Shown here in pieces: positions 1 to 8,343 of a stretch of 57,564 nucleotides of DNA. Within the stretch, counting starts at the first letter, position 1. Each line of letters begins with the position of its first letter. The stretch is from UBA9732 sp052170315. GTDB taxonomy: Bacteria > Spirochaetota > Spirochaetia > Sphaerochaetales > Sphaerochaetaceae. Location: the NCBI GenBank assembly GCA_052170315.1, contig JBQNAT010000015.1, positions 1-57,564 on the forward strand, read 5' to 3'. The translations under genes were made by a program, and so were the position numbers. Below the pieces are notes generated by a model. The model was not told the DNA's origin and searched no databases. It saw nothing but the letters and a program-made list of their open reading frames with translations.

Positions 1-172
1 TCCAACATAGGTAATTGTAGCGATTTTTTTGTATTTTTGCTGCGGAAGTCGAGATTATGGATTATAAAGCATTGGGCGGCGTTTTTGAAGAAATACATTC
101 TTACCACTTCAATAATCCGCTCACGGCGGGAACGCGAGTTGAAAGTACCTGACAATAATAACACTGCCTATC
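1..172. other. Non-coding left edge, no supported gene
   Basis: I see no supported gene here. A 31-codon frame runs from an ATG at 57 to a TGA at 150-152, but it has no ribosome-binding site and no recognisable product. The segment ends where the tRNA promoter begins. Confidence 0.4.
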
Positions 173-201
173 TTAACAAAGTGTCCGCAAATAGCTATAA
201 T
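173..201 (+). promoter_or_regulatory. Sigma70-type promoter of the tRNA-Ala gene
   Basis: The -35 box is TTAACA at 173-178 and the -10 box is a perfect TATAAT at 196-201, with a 17-nt spacer. Transcription would begin near 208, just before the tRNA 5' end at 211. Confidence 0.75.
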
Positions 202-210
202 GCTTGAGTC

Positions 211-281
211 GGGGCCATGGTACAGTGGTAGAACGGCGCTTTCGCATGGCGCAGACGGCGGTCCGATTCCGCTTGGCTCCA
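211..281 (+). tRNA. tRNA-Ala (anticodon CGC)
   Basis: This 71-nt gene folds into a full cloverleaf. The acceptor stem pairs GGGGCCA with TGGCTCC (one G-T pair), the D-loop is AGTGGTA, the anticodon stem pairs GCGCT with GGCGC around the loop TTCGCAT, and the T-stem pairs GGCGG with CCGCT around TCCGATT. The anticodon CGC reads GCG alanine codons. The D-stem has one mismatch. The discriminator base is A and the 3' CCA is not encoded, so it must be added by CCA-adding enzyme. A promoter lies directly upstream and no other tRNA is adjacent. Confidence 0.92.
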
Positions 282-286
282 AAACT

Positions 287-306
287 GCCGCGCTATAAGT
301 CGCGGC
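287..306. terminator. Hairpin between tRNA and rsuA operon, possible terminator
   Basis: A perfect 6-bp GC stem (GCCGCG/CGCGGC) with an 8-nt loop lies just after the tRNA. Read on the minus strand it is followed by AGTTTT, so it may end the rsuA operon weakly. On the plus strand there is no T-run, so any role for the tRNA transcript is doubtful. Confidence 0.4.
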
Positions 307-371
307 TGACAGCCATGCTCATCAGGGCGGCATGGTTGGCTAAAGCCGATTAACTTTCCAATTACAATTGC

Positions 372-1088
372 TTACAGCTCAAACAGCGCCGCTATTTCAC
401 TATCATCAAGCCCGCGCGTCTGCCCCGGTTCAAGAGAGCCCAAAGGAAGTTTACCTATACAGATACGTTTAAGGTATTTGACACGGCAGCCAAGGGCGGC
501 GAACATGCGCTTAACCTGATGGTACATGCCCTCACGTATCGAAATAGTGCTAACCCCGTCTGAAAGACGTGTTATCTCGGCGCTCCTGCATAATGTGCCG
601 TCCTTCAGAACTATGCCGGAGAGGGCTCGCGAGACAGCTTCATCCGTTATGGAATTTTCATGTTCCACCCGATAGATTTTAAGCACTCCCATATTAGGCG
701 AAGTAAGCCGGTGATTCAAATCTCCGTCATTGGTAAAAACCAAAAGCCCTTCCGCGTCCTTGTCCAGACGCCCTACAGGGACAACCTTCTGTCTAAGAAA
801 AAATTCCGGCAGAAGTTCCATTACGGTACGGCTTCTGTCGTCTTTGGCAGAGGTCACAAAGCCTGACGGTTTATTCATAATACATACCGTTCGCCTGTGA
901 GGTTCAACTATTTCACCGTTTACAGAAATTTCGGCGCTTGTGTCGGTTTTGACATCAGACCTTCTGACTGTTATGCCGTTTACGGTAATCAGACCTTTAC
1001 GGGCCAGAGCGGAACATTCGCTTCTTGTGCAGAAACCGGCAACGCTGAGTATTTTGTCCAGACGTTCAATACTCACGCGGCATCTCAC
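372..1088 (-). CDS. rsuA: RsuA/RluB-family 16S/23S rRNA pseudouridine synthase
   Basis: This enzyme isomerises a specific uridine in rRNA to pseudouridine, in the cytoplasm. Residues about 8-55 form an S4 RNA-binding domain (ERLDKILSVAGFCTRSE). The catalytic motif GRLDKDAEGLL places the catalytic Asp at residue 109. A length near 238 residues and the C-terminal TRGLDDSEIAALF tail favour RsuA (small-subunit) over RluB, but the exact target is inferred. The first codon is GTG at 1088, overlapping the upstream kinase-like gene by 4 nt; a second GTG at 1076 would give a more typical N-terminus. It is the last gene of a long minus-strand run. Confidence 0.88.
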   Translation of the reverse strand: MRCRVSIERLDKILSVAGFCTRSECSALARKGLITVNGITVRRSDVKTDTSAEISVNGEIVEPHRRTVCIMNKPSGFVTSAKDDRSRTVMELLPEFFLRQKVVPVGRLDKDAEGLLVFTNDGDLNHRLTSPNMGVLKIYRVEHENSITDEAVSRALSGIVLKDGTLCRSAEITRLSDGVSTISIREGMYHQVKRMFAALGCRVKYLKRICIGKLPLGSLEPGQTRGLDDSEIAALFEL

Positions 1089-1747
1089 ATGTCAGGCATA
1101 AGATTCTTTTTGCGGAACTCATCAATAAACTTGATGATTATCTCAACAGCGCCGTCTATGCCTATTACGCTTGTATCTATGCACAGATGGTAGTTCTTTG
1201 CCGCACCCCAGACCTTATGGCTGTAATATTCGTAGAACTTGCTCCTGTTTTTATCCGTCTGAATAATAAGTTTTTCCATGCTCTTTTCAGTCATTTCCCG
1301 GTTCTCATCCAGTGCAAGCTTTCTTGAGATACGGTCTTCAAGGGAAGCGCTTACGAAGATATTTATCGTATCAACGTCGCGCAGGATATAGTCGGCACAT
1401 CGGCCCACGATAACACAGGGGCCTTTTTCCGCAAGAGAACGCATAACCTTTGAAGCTTCAAGAAATATCTGGTCATTGGGCGAAAGGTTGTAGAACTGGT
1501 TTATAGTCCCCTCTATGGAAGGAGCTATGCCCGCACCGGAGATAATGCCTGTAGGGCCAATATTAAGAAAACTAGGCTTCTGCTCATCCATTTTGGCAAG
1601 ATAGCTTTCGGCGAAGCGGCTGTTTTCCGCGGTCAAGGTTAAAATTTCCTTGTCATAGAAAGGGATATCCAGCTTCTTTGCCAGCCTGTGGCCTATTTCA
1701 TGACCGCCGCTGCCAAACTGCCTGCCAATAGTTATCACTCTATCCAT
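1085..1747 (-). CDS. Cytidylate kinase-like family protein
   Basis: The 220-residue protein starts DRVITIGRQFGSGGHEIG, a P-loop variant typical of the cytidylate-kinase-like family seen next to unrelated genes in many anaerobes and distinct from Cmk itself. Further family features are YDKEIL at about residues 32-37, CVIVGRCADYIL around residues 113-124 and an arginine-rich lid (ISRKLALDENR). It probably phosphorylates a nucleotide, but the substrate is not established for this branch. Its stop overlaps the rsuA start by 4 nt, so the two are translationally coupled. Upstream lies a small tandem repeat rich in TATAAT-like boxes that may supply a promoter. Confidence 0.8.
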   Translation of the reverse strand: MDRVITIGRQFGSGGHEIGHRLAKKLDIPFYDKEILTLTAENSRFAESYLAKMDEQKPSFLNIGPTGIISGAGIAPSIEGTINQFYNLSPNDQIFLEASKVMRSLAEKGPCVIVGRCADYILRDVDTINIFVSASLEDRISRKLALDENREMTEKSMEKLIIQTDKNRSKFYEYYSHKVWGAAKNYHLCIDTSVIGIDGAVEIIIKFIDEFRKKNLMPDM

Positions 1748-1771
1748 AACGCACCCCCTGCCGGCACACTG

Positions 1772-1817
1772 CCAACTTAATATAATACCAAGTTATATAA
1801 TGCCAACTTATATAATG
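1772..1817. repeat. Three-copy 15/16-bp tandem repeat in an intergenic region
   Basis: Three head-to-tail copies of CCAACTTATATAATG-like units (first copy 16 bp, then 15 and 15 bp) fill part of the gap between the amylase and kinase-like genes. Each copy carries a TATATAAT core, so the array offers several -10-like sequences on both strands. Confidence 0.8.
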
Positions 1818-1870
1818 CCGCTCTCTATTTAAATTATAACATCGGAAGTGCGTTTATCAACAAAAAAAAC

Positions 1871-3436
1871 TTATTTCAGAATAACAGTACACATGGCAGG
1901 ACATCTCAGCACGCCGTTTTTCAGCTTTACTTCGTCACCGGCCGCCTCCGCGCGGGTACTGTCTTCCAAACACAAAAGTGTATCGCAAATCTTAAGCCCG
2001 CCGTCTACCCTTAGCTCCGTATCCGCGCTTCCAAGATTGTGTATAACCGTTATGCTTTTTCCGTCTTTTGTAAGGGTATAGGCACAAATACCCTTGTCAT
2101 CGGCAGAGGCGATGTCGGAGGTGACAGAGCTGAAACTGCCGCCGAAAAACGCTGAATATTTCCTGCGGATATTCCCCAATGCCATATAGTGTTTTAAAAG
2201 CGAATTCTTATCCTTCAGCTGCTCGTCCGCGGCCTTATCAATTTTACGTATATCGGATGCTTCTTTCGGGGCGTTGCACATCCCCTTTAAGTCCGTATAT
2301 GACCACCAGAACTGGGTACGCTTGTCAGGGTCGCTCTTTGAACCGCCCTTCATGCCTATTTCTTCACCGTAATAGATGAAAGGACTTCCCGGAAGCAGCA
2401 TATATATGTTTGCTGCCAGCTTCTCACGTTCAGGCTTAATCAACGCGCTTGCAGAGCGCGCCATATCATGATTTGTAAGGAAAACAGCGTCAATCCTGCC
2501 GGTTGGAAGCTTTGAATACCACGTTTCAAGAACAGTGGAAAGACTGCGGCCTCTGCCGCCTTTCACTGCCGATATTATGCTTCCGGTGGCATTACCGAAC
2601 GGAAAGTTGAACAGGCTGTCTATACTGCTTTCATAGGGTTTAAGAAGATTCGCGCCGTCCGCCCAGGCCTCGCCCACAACATAGAAATCGGGCTTTATTT
2701 CCCTCAGGGATGAGCAAAGCCAGTTGAGGAAATCAATATCCTTCTCCGTGGAACCCGTGTAATAATAGAAGACCGCATCAAGGCGGAAGGCATCTGCCCC
2801 AAGGCTTATCCAATGGCGGCAGATGTCAAGGATTTCGGCTCTGAGAGCGGGGCTGTCAAGATTGAAATCCGGCATGTGGGAGCCGAAACGCGACTCGTAA
2901 AGCCAGACGGAAGACCCGCGGATGAAGCTGTAACCGGCTCCCGCGGACGTGGTGAAATTATAGAAACCGCAGAGGGGGTTGTGATTCCGGCAAAGTTCTT
3001 CGCGGGCACAGACAGCCTGCCCGCAAGGCTCAATCAGCTGGCTTTCGCAGGCGGAAAGAAACCAGGGATGAAGGCTGGAACTGTGATTCAAAACCAAATC
3101 CAGCATAACTTTCATGCCGCGTTTGTGGGCTTCGGCGCAGAGATTTTCAAAGTCCGAAATTGTCCCATATTCGGGTGCCACCGCGCGGTAGTCCGTCACA
3201 TCGTACTTGTGATATGAAGGGCCGGGATTTATGGGCATGAGCCAGATTCCGTCCGCGCCAAGGTCATGGATGTAGTCAAGCTTGGCCGCTACCCCGTTAA
3301 GGTCTCCCATACCGTCTCCGTCCGAGTCGTAAAAGCTCCCGACGAATATCTCATACCAGACGCGGGGGTCTTTGCTTTGCGCCCGGGCCGCGAAGCACGA
3401 TAAGAGAATGAGAAATACAATAAAAATTCTTTTCAT
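1871..3436 (-). CDS. Secreted alpha-amylase family (GH13) glycoside hydrolase
   Basis: This 521-residue enzyme should cleave alpha-glucosidic bonds outside the cytoplasm. A signal peptide occupies residues 1-20; it could be cut after ARA, or act as a lipoprotein signal at Cys14 (LLSC), which spirochaetal lipoboxes would permit. A calcium-binding DSDGDGMGD motif is at 37-45. The GH13 motifs are all present: DLVLNH (113-118), FRLD with nucleophile Asp220, GEAW with acid/base Glu256, and NHD with Asp324. It follows the ApbE-like gene by 8 nt and ends the peptide-transporter block. The linkage of sugar and peptide scavenging is an inference from position. Confidence 0.9.
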   Translation of the reverse strand: MKRIFIVFLILLSCFAARAQSKDPRVWYEIFVGSFYDSDGDGMGDLNGVAAKLDYIHDLGADGIWLMPINPGPSYHKYDVTDYRAVAPEYGTISDFENLCAEAHKRGMKVMLDLVLNHSSSLHPWFLSACESQLIEPCGQAVCAREELCRNHNPLCGFYNFTTSAGAGYSFIRGSSVWLYESRFGSHMPDFNLDSPALRAEILDICRHWISLGADAFRLDAVFYYYTGSTEKDIDFLNWLCSSLREIKPDFYVVGEAWADGANLLKPYESSIDSLFNFPFGNATGSIISAVKGGRGRSLSTVLETWYSKLPTGRIDAVFLTNHDMARSASALIKPEREKLAANIYMLLPGSPFIYYGEEIGMKGGSKSDPDKRTQFWWSYTDLKGMCNAPKEASDIRKIDKAADEQLKDKNSLLKHYMALGNIRRKYSAFFGGSFSSVTSDIASADDKGICAYTLTKDGKSITVIHNLGSADTELRVDGGLKICDTLLCLEDSTRAEAAGDEVKLKNGVLRCPAMCTVILK

Positions 3437-3444
3437 ACCGAGTT

Positions 3445-4605
3445 TTATTTTACACTCTGGAAAACGTAAGAAACAACCCTGCCCTGAGCTTCAAGAGTTT
3501 TTGCGTACGCTTCTACATCCGCCTCAGAGTCAAGATTTGCAAGAATGATGCTCTGATAAGCGTTTTCAACAAGGTTCATGTCTGAACTCAGAACACAAAC
3601 GGACATGAGGACTTCAGGCATAAGACCCGTTTCAACGTCAAAATATCTGTGTCGGTAACGGGTTTTGCCGTCCGCGTCTATGGAATAGTGATAATAGCTT
3701 CCATAACCGAAAGCGGTAAAAGCGGAAGCGCTGAAAACCCCGTTTATTGAAAGCTCCGCGTACTTGACCGCATTGCCGTTTTCCAAAGTGTACATACCGT
3801 AGCCCAGAGAACCTCTGGGGCTTGTATTAAGAACCAGGCCTTCCTTTGTGTACAGATAGCCAAGTTCATAGCCGGCTGAAACAAGAGCGTCCGCCATCAT
3901 ACTAAGGCGATAGGCGTCCTCAAGAAGGTTCAGATTTAAAGCAAAGGCATCTATTTCGTACTCACGGCAGAAAGTGCTGTACTTTTCCGATACGGAAAAT
4001 CTTACCGTACATTTTTTGTCATCCAGAAATTCAAGCGTGAAATTATCAAGGTTGGAAACCTCTGCCGCTATGGCGCTTAACCTGTCCGCCTGAGATTTGT
4101 TTACAAGAGGGTCAAAGTCATCCGGTTCTTCTAAAATCAGGATACTGTCCCATTCGGAGTAAAGAGCGCCCGCAAACATATTGAAGCCCTTCTTCTCCAA
4201 AGTACGTTTATAGGCATCCTTTAAAACGGCATAAAGCTCAGGACTGACGGAAACTTCTTTACCGGCGTTCTGATTGATTGTGCCTATGCTAACCTGTCCC
4301 GTATAGACATTATGATGGTCTAATTGCTTATAGAATGCAGATAATATTGGGGTATATACGGTTTTAAGAGCCCTTATTTCTCTTTTTATCTCGTTGCTTG
4401 TACCGTCAAAAAAGTATTTGTACCCAACGGCATTGTTGTACAGAAGAGCTTCGGCGTCAGGATTTCCCTCTATGCTTTGGTAGCCCGCACTTTTTTTGCC
4501 TATGTTCAGAACTCCCACGGTGAATGCCGTTACAGCAATAACAAAGAAAAGTACGGCAAGGAAAATCCTCAGCTTAATGTGCTTTGTACTTAACTCAAGC
4601 TTCAT
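3445..4605 (-). CDS. Degenerate ApbE-like membrane-anchored protein
   Basis: One membrane segment at residues about 12-32 would anchor this 386-residue protein outside the cytoplasm. The rest follows the ApbE (FAD:protein FMN transferase) order: a IGTINQNAG segment resembling the ApbE iN motif, SPELYAVLKDA, a late HRYFDVETG resembling HIIDPxTG, and a final two-domain tail. Key residues look lost: the usual KGY signature is absent around DAFALNLN, ATSG is replaced by SASAF, and the metal-binding Asp of ADALAT is Asn in ENAYQS. I infer a catalytically dead or repurposed ApbE. It overlaps the upstream ATPase gene by 11 nt, so it belongs to the transporter operon. Confidence 0.6.
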   Translation of the reverse strand: MKLELSTKHIKLRIFLAVLFFVIAVTAFTVGVLNIGKKSAGYQSIEGNPDAEALLYNNAVGYKYFFDGTSNEIKREIRALKTVYTPILSAFYKQLDHHNVYTGQVSIGTINQNAGKEVSVSPELYAVLKDAYKRTLEKKGFNMFAGALYSEWDSILILEEPDDFDPLVNKSQADRLSAIAAEVSNLDNFTLEFLDDKKCTVRFSVSEKYSTFCREYEIDAFALNLNLLEDAYRLSMMADALVSAGYELGYLYTKEGLVLNTSPRGSLGYGMYTLENGNAVKYAELSINGVFSASAFTAFGYGSYYHYSIDADGKTRYRHRYFDVETGLMPEVLMSVCVLSSDMNLVENAYQSIILANLDSEADVEAYAKTLEAQGRVVSYVFQSVK

Positions 4606-5548
4606 TTCCGAATCGTTTCTTCCTATAATTCTCTAATTCCGGCGTATTCCCAAAGAGGAAATGTCCGTTGCCTATATCTTCAAGACGCGGCTTTTCCGCA
4701 GAGTAGTCGTGTATCTTCTCAGGCTCATAGACATAGAGCTTTTTCTGCTTTTCTATAATGGGGTCCGGAACAGGGATTGCGCTGATAAGGCTCTTGGTAT
4801 AGGGATGCAGAGGATAGGCGAAAAGCTCTTCCGTTTCCGCTATCTCAACAATCCGCCCCTTATGTATGACCGCTATCCTGTCAGAAATGAACCTGACTAT
4901 GCTCAGGTCATGAGCAATAAACAGGTAACTCAGACCCCTTTCTTTTTGGAATTTCTTCAGAAGGTTAAGCACCTGGGCGCGGATGGACACATCAAGGGCG
5001 CTTATGGGCTCGTCAGCAATGATGAACTCAGGCTCCATGACAATAGACCTTGCAAGCCCTACACGCTGGCGCTGTCCGCCGGAGAACTCGTGGGGATAGC
5101 GTGTCAGGTGTTCGGGTAAAAGCCCTACTTCCCTGATTATATTCTCCACCTTCCTGATTCTGTCCTTCTCATCCTTGTACAGACGGAAGTTGTACAGGCC
5201 TTCCGAGATTATGTAATCTATCGTGGCTCTTTCGTTCAGGGACGCGGCAGGGTCCTGGAATATCATCTGAATCTTCCTGACAACCTCTTTGTCTTCCTTT
5301 CGTGAAAGGCGACCCGAAATCTTCTTTCCCTTGTAGTAAATTGCGCCGGCCGAGCATGGATTAATCCTTACTATAGCCCTGCCTATTGTGGTTTTCCCGG
5401 AACCGGACTCGCCTACAAGAGAGAATGTTTCCCCTTTGTAAACGTCAAAGCTTACATTGTCTACAGCCTTGAAGACCTTCTTTCTCTGTTTGAACACAAC
5501 GTCAAGGTTCTGAACGGAAAGCACTACTTCTTTATTTTTATTTTCCAT
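4595..5548 (-). CDS. Oligopeptide ABC transporter ATP-binding protein (OppF/DppF-like)
   Basis: This cytoplasmic ATPase powers a peptide importer. It has Walker A GESGSGKTT, the Q-loop in MIFQDPAASLN, signature EFSGGQRQRVGLA, Walker B FIIADEPISALDV and the H-loop in YLFIAHDLS. The PLHPYTKSL region and the cysteine-poor C-terminal extension fit the OppF/DppF subfamily. The start at 5548 was chosen because AAGGGG lies 5 nt upstream; eight further in-frame codons upstream look untranslated. Length (317 residues) is normal, in contrast to its partner ATPase. It overlaps the ApbE-like gene and follows the larger ATPase by 10 nt. Confidence 0.92.
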   Translation of the reverse strand: MENKNKEVVLSVQNLDVVFKQRKKVFKAVDNVSFDVYKGETFSLVGESGSGKTTIGRAIVRINPCSAGAIYYKGKKISGRLSRKEDKEVVRKIQMIFQDPAASLNERATIDYIISEGLYNFRLYKDEKDRIRKVENIIREVGLLPEHLTRYPHEFSGGQRQRVGLARSIVMEPEFIIADEPISALDVSIRAQVLNLLKKFQKERGLSYLFIAHDLSIVRFISDRIAVIHKGRIVEIAETEELFAYPLHPYTKSLISAIPVPDPIIEKQKKLYVYEPEKIHDYSAEKPRLEDIGNGHFLFGNTPELENYRKKRFGNEA

Positions 5549-5558
5549 GTCAACCCCC

Positions 5559-7355
5559 TTAACCTTCGACATTCACATAGCTTTTCAGCATCTTTTCATG
5601 AAGATTCTGTATGATTTCCGGCGGGTCCACCTTCGGAGCCCTTGGGTCAAGCAGCCATGTCTTTGCCCAATGGTGGTCATTCACCCGGAACATCGGAGGC
5701 TCTTTCACCCTGTCAATTGCCATTGCGTAGGCATTTCGGGGAGCAAAAGCGTCGCCGATTATCTTGTTGTAAAGAGACGGCGGAGTCCCCGGGATTGAGA
5801 ACAGGTCATCGCCCTTCCGGGCAAGCTGTGTAAGAGAACTTAAAAGAGCCCATGTGTACGGATTCTTCGGGTCATAGAAAATGTCTTCTATACTCCCAAG
5901 CTCAACTATCTGGCCGCCGTAAAGAACGGCAACACGTTCGGCAACATTCGCGACAACGCCAAGGTCATGGGTAATGTAGACCGTAGTATATCCAAGCTGC
6001 TGCTGGAGGTCTTTGATAAGCCTGATAATTTGAGCCTGAATGGTAACGTCCAAAGCTGTGGTAGGTTCATCGCAGATAAGTATTCTGGGCTGGCAGGAAA
6101 GAGCGATGGCGATAACAATACGCTGTCTCATTCCTCCGGAATACTGGAAAGGATAATCTTCAAACCTCTTTTCAGGGTCAGGAATACCGACCTTGGACAT
6201 TATGTCCAAAGTTCGTTTTTTAGCCTCTTCCTGAGAGCATTTCTGATGTTTTAGGATGACTGTCATTATCTGTTTTCCTATAGGAAGAACAGGGTTAAGG
6301 CTTGTCATAGGGTCCTGGAAAACTGTTGCAATCCTGCAACCTCTTATCTGCTGCCAGTCCTTTGTGTACTTAACCTTTGCGCAGTCAATTATTGCATAGC
6401 CGTTAAGAGTTTTCGTAGCCTCATCGTAATCCCTGAAGTCAACGCGGAAGGTTGCCGTCTCAAAAATCCTGTTTCGAATTCTCTTGTCATCAAGATTCTC
6501 GCCTACGCTCATCGCAAGCTTCAAAGCCTTCATTATCTTCATGGTGAAAATAAGCTGGCTCTTTCTTGGGTAACGGCCTATGGAAAGCAGAATTTCGTAG
6601 GCAAGAAGCTTGTTTCTCTCAAGCGCCCTGTCCGAAAGACCGTAGGGGTTGGACTTGTCGGACATGGAAGCAAGCTTCTTTTCGCGCCTGGCCTTAAGAA
6701 CCTCAATCTCCTTCTTATCCTTCTCTATCAGAGGCTTGTTGGCCTTGTAATCGGCAGCCCGTTTTGATTTCAAAGCCTCTTTTTCCGACTTAACAGCCTT
6801 AATCCGGGCCTTCCAGTCATGAATCTGAGCGGTAATGCTCTGTATCTCCGCGGCATCCTGGGCATTACGCCTGTCCAGCGCCACCAGATAGTTGGTTCTG
6901 TCAACAATATCGTCATCCAGGTCCTTTATCCTCTTGGCGAAGGCAGCTTCCTCATCCGGGGTCAGGCTCTGCATGTGGCGTATTTCCATCTTTTTCTGTT
7001 CAATGGCCACGAACTCGGCTGCTCCCCTTTCAAGCACGGAGAATTTGTTCAGCTTCCCCATAAGTCTGTTGAGAAATTTCTGCTTTCTGTCATCAATTAC
7101 AACAGAGGTCTTTGACAGTTCATCGTCGGAAAAAATGATGCTTCCGTTGCTTATGAAACCGTTGCCGTCAAGCATACCCGCAAAGGTCTTGGTAAGGACG
7201 GACTTTCCGGAACCGGACTCGCCTACAATTGCAAGCGACTCATGCTCATATATGTCAAGAGAGACATTCCTTATAGCTGTAAGGATTCTTCCTCTTACAT
7301 TGAACTTAACGTCAACGTCTTTAAGTGAAAGAAGTACTTTCTTGTTGTTTTCCAT
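5559..7355 (-). CDS. Oligopeptide ABC transporter ATPase (OppD/DppD-like) with large internal insertion
   Basis: The 598-residue protein contains all ABC ATPase motifs: Walker A GESGSGKS at 45-52, Q-loop VFQDPMTSLNP at 345-355, signature YSGGMRQRI, Walker B RILICDEPTTALDV and H-loop YITHDLGVV. Between Walker A and the Q-loop there are about 250 extra residues (roughly 83-335), rich in Lys, Glu and Ala and likely coiled coil around 160-235. Typical OppD proteins are near 330-350 residues. The reading frame is continuous and no motif is damaged, so this is an inserted domain rather than a frameshift. AAGGAGG 6 nt before 7355 fixes the start. The insertion's role is unknown. Confidence 0.92.
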   Translation of the reverse strand: MENNKKVLLSLKDVDVKFNVRGRILTAIRNVSLDIYEHESLAIVGESGSGKSVLTKTFAGMLDGNGFISNGSIIFSDDELSKTSVVIDDRKQKFLNRLMGKLNKFSVLERGAAEFVAIEQKKMEIRHMQSLTPDEEAAFAKRIKDLDDDIVDRTNYLVALDRRNAQDAAEIQSITAQIHDWKARIKAVKSEKEALKSKRAADYKANKPLIEKDKKEIEVLKARREKKLASMSDKSNPYGLSDRALERNKLLAYEILLSIGRYPRKSQLIFTMKIMKALKLAMSVGENLDDKRIRNRIFETATFRVDFRDYDEATKTLNGYAIIDCAKVKYTKDWQQIRGCRIATVFQDPMTSLNPVLPIGKQIMTVILKHQKCSQEEAKKRTLDIMSKVGIPDPEKRFEDYPFQYSGGMRQRIVIAIALSCQPRILICDEPTTALDVTIQAQIIRLIKDLQQQLGYTTVYITHDLGVVANVAERVAVLYGGQIVELGSIEDIFYDPKNPYTWALLSSLTQLARKGDDLFSIPGTPPSLYNKIIGDAFAPRNAYAMAIDRVKEPPMFRVNDHHWAKTWLLDPRAPKVDPPEIIQNLHEKMLKSYVNVEG

Positions 7356-7368
7356 CGTCTTCCTCCTT

Positions 7369-8343
7369 TTACATGTGTGTTCTCGGGTCCGTCGCATCCG
7401 CAAGGTTCTGACCCAGAACGTAAAGGATTATAGTCAGGAGGGAAGCAATGGCAACAGGAGGCCAGAACTCCCACGGATAAGACAGGAAGGCAGTCTGAGC
7501 TTCCTGTATCATCCTTCCCAAAGACGGGATAGACGCCGAAAGGCCTACACCTATGAAGGAGAGGAACACTTCCATGGAAATATATGAAGGAAGCTCGGAA
7601 GCAAGCAGCGTTACTATTACAGATGTAAGGAACGGCAGTATGTTCTTTCCAATTATCCTTGTCATCGGGGTTCCCAGACATCTTGACGCAAGAGAATACT
7701 CTCTGTCCCTGATTATCAGAACCTGAGTCCTGAAGAAATAGGATATCGAAAGCCAGCCTGTAACGGTCAGCGCAAAAACGAAGGACCAGAAACCCGCGCT
7801 TATTACATACACAATAACCGTTATCAGAAGGATGTACGGTACGTTGGCGATTATGCTGTAGATTACCAGCATGACCTTATCCACAACTTTGGAATAGCCC
7901 CAGACTGCGCCCATTATGATACCGACGGTCATATTGATAGCCGCGCATATTACAGCCAGCATAAGCGAAGTTCTGGCAGACGCCCAGATTCCGTAGAAGA
8001 TGGAGTTGCCAAGCTGCCCCGTACCCAGTATCCATTTAAATGAGAAACCTCCGTTGGAAGCCATAGCTCTTGAGGGACTCTGGTTGAACATTGCCGCATT
8101 GGTTACGTTCTCAAACGGGTCATATTTAAAGAAAAGAGGAATAATGAAGGAACAGAGAAGAAGAACTGCCAGCAGGATAAGCATTACCCAGTTGGATTTC
8201 TTTTTAAAGAATACTCTGAAAACCGATTTCCAATAGGAATACCTTGGGGCAATTATCTTTTCAGCCTCTACGTTATCGTTTTTGACGAATACAAAGAGTT
8301 CATCTTCATTATTTACGGTTTTGTTCTTTTTAATATCCGCCAT
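7369..8343 (-). CDS. Peptide ABC transporter permease (OppC/DppC-like)
   Basis: This 324-residue inner-membrane protein has a soluble N-terminus of about 40 residues, then a first membrane segment (VMLILLAVLLLCSFIIPLFF) and five more. The EAA-type coupling motif lies in SLASRCLGTPMTRIIGKNILP. The C-terminus GQNLADATDPRTH is classic for OppC/DppC. Two ATGs lie at the start; the second (8343) has GGGAGG at 6 nt and overlaps the TGA of the upstream permease, so translation is coupled. It pairs with the longer permease to form the channel. Confidence 0.92.
   Translation of the reverse strand: MADIKKNKTVNNEDELFVFVKNDNVEAEKIIAPRYSYWKSVFRVFFKKKSNWVMLILLAVLLLCSFIIPLFFKYDPFENVTNAAMFNQSPSRAMASNGGFSFKWILGTGQLGNSIFYGIWASARTSLMLAVICAAINMTVGIIMGAVWGYSKVVDKVMLVIYSIIANVPYILLITVIVYVISAGFWSFVFALTVTGWLSISYFFRTQVLIIRDREYSLASRCLGTPMTRIIGKNILPFLTSVIVTLLASELPSYISMEVFLSFIGVGLSASIPSLGRMIQEAQTAFLSYPWEFWPPVAIASLLTIILYVLGQNLADATDPRTHM

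Noticed and set aside
57..152. 31-codon open frame near the left edge
   Set aside because: No ribosome-binding site, no similarity I recognise, and too short to judge.
5559..7355. Frameshift or gene fusion in the large ATPase
   Set aside because: The frame is continuous, both halves of the ABC domain are complete and codon style is uniform.
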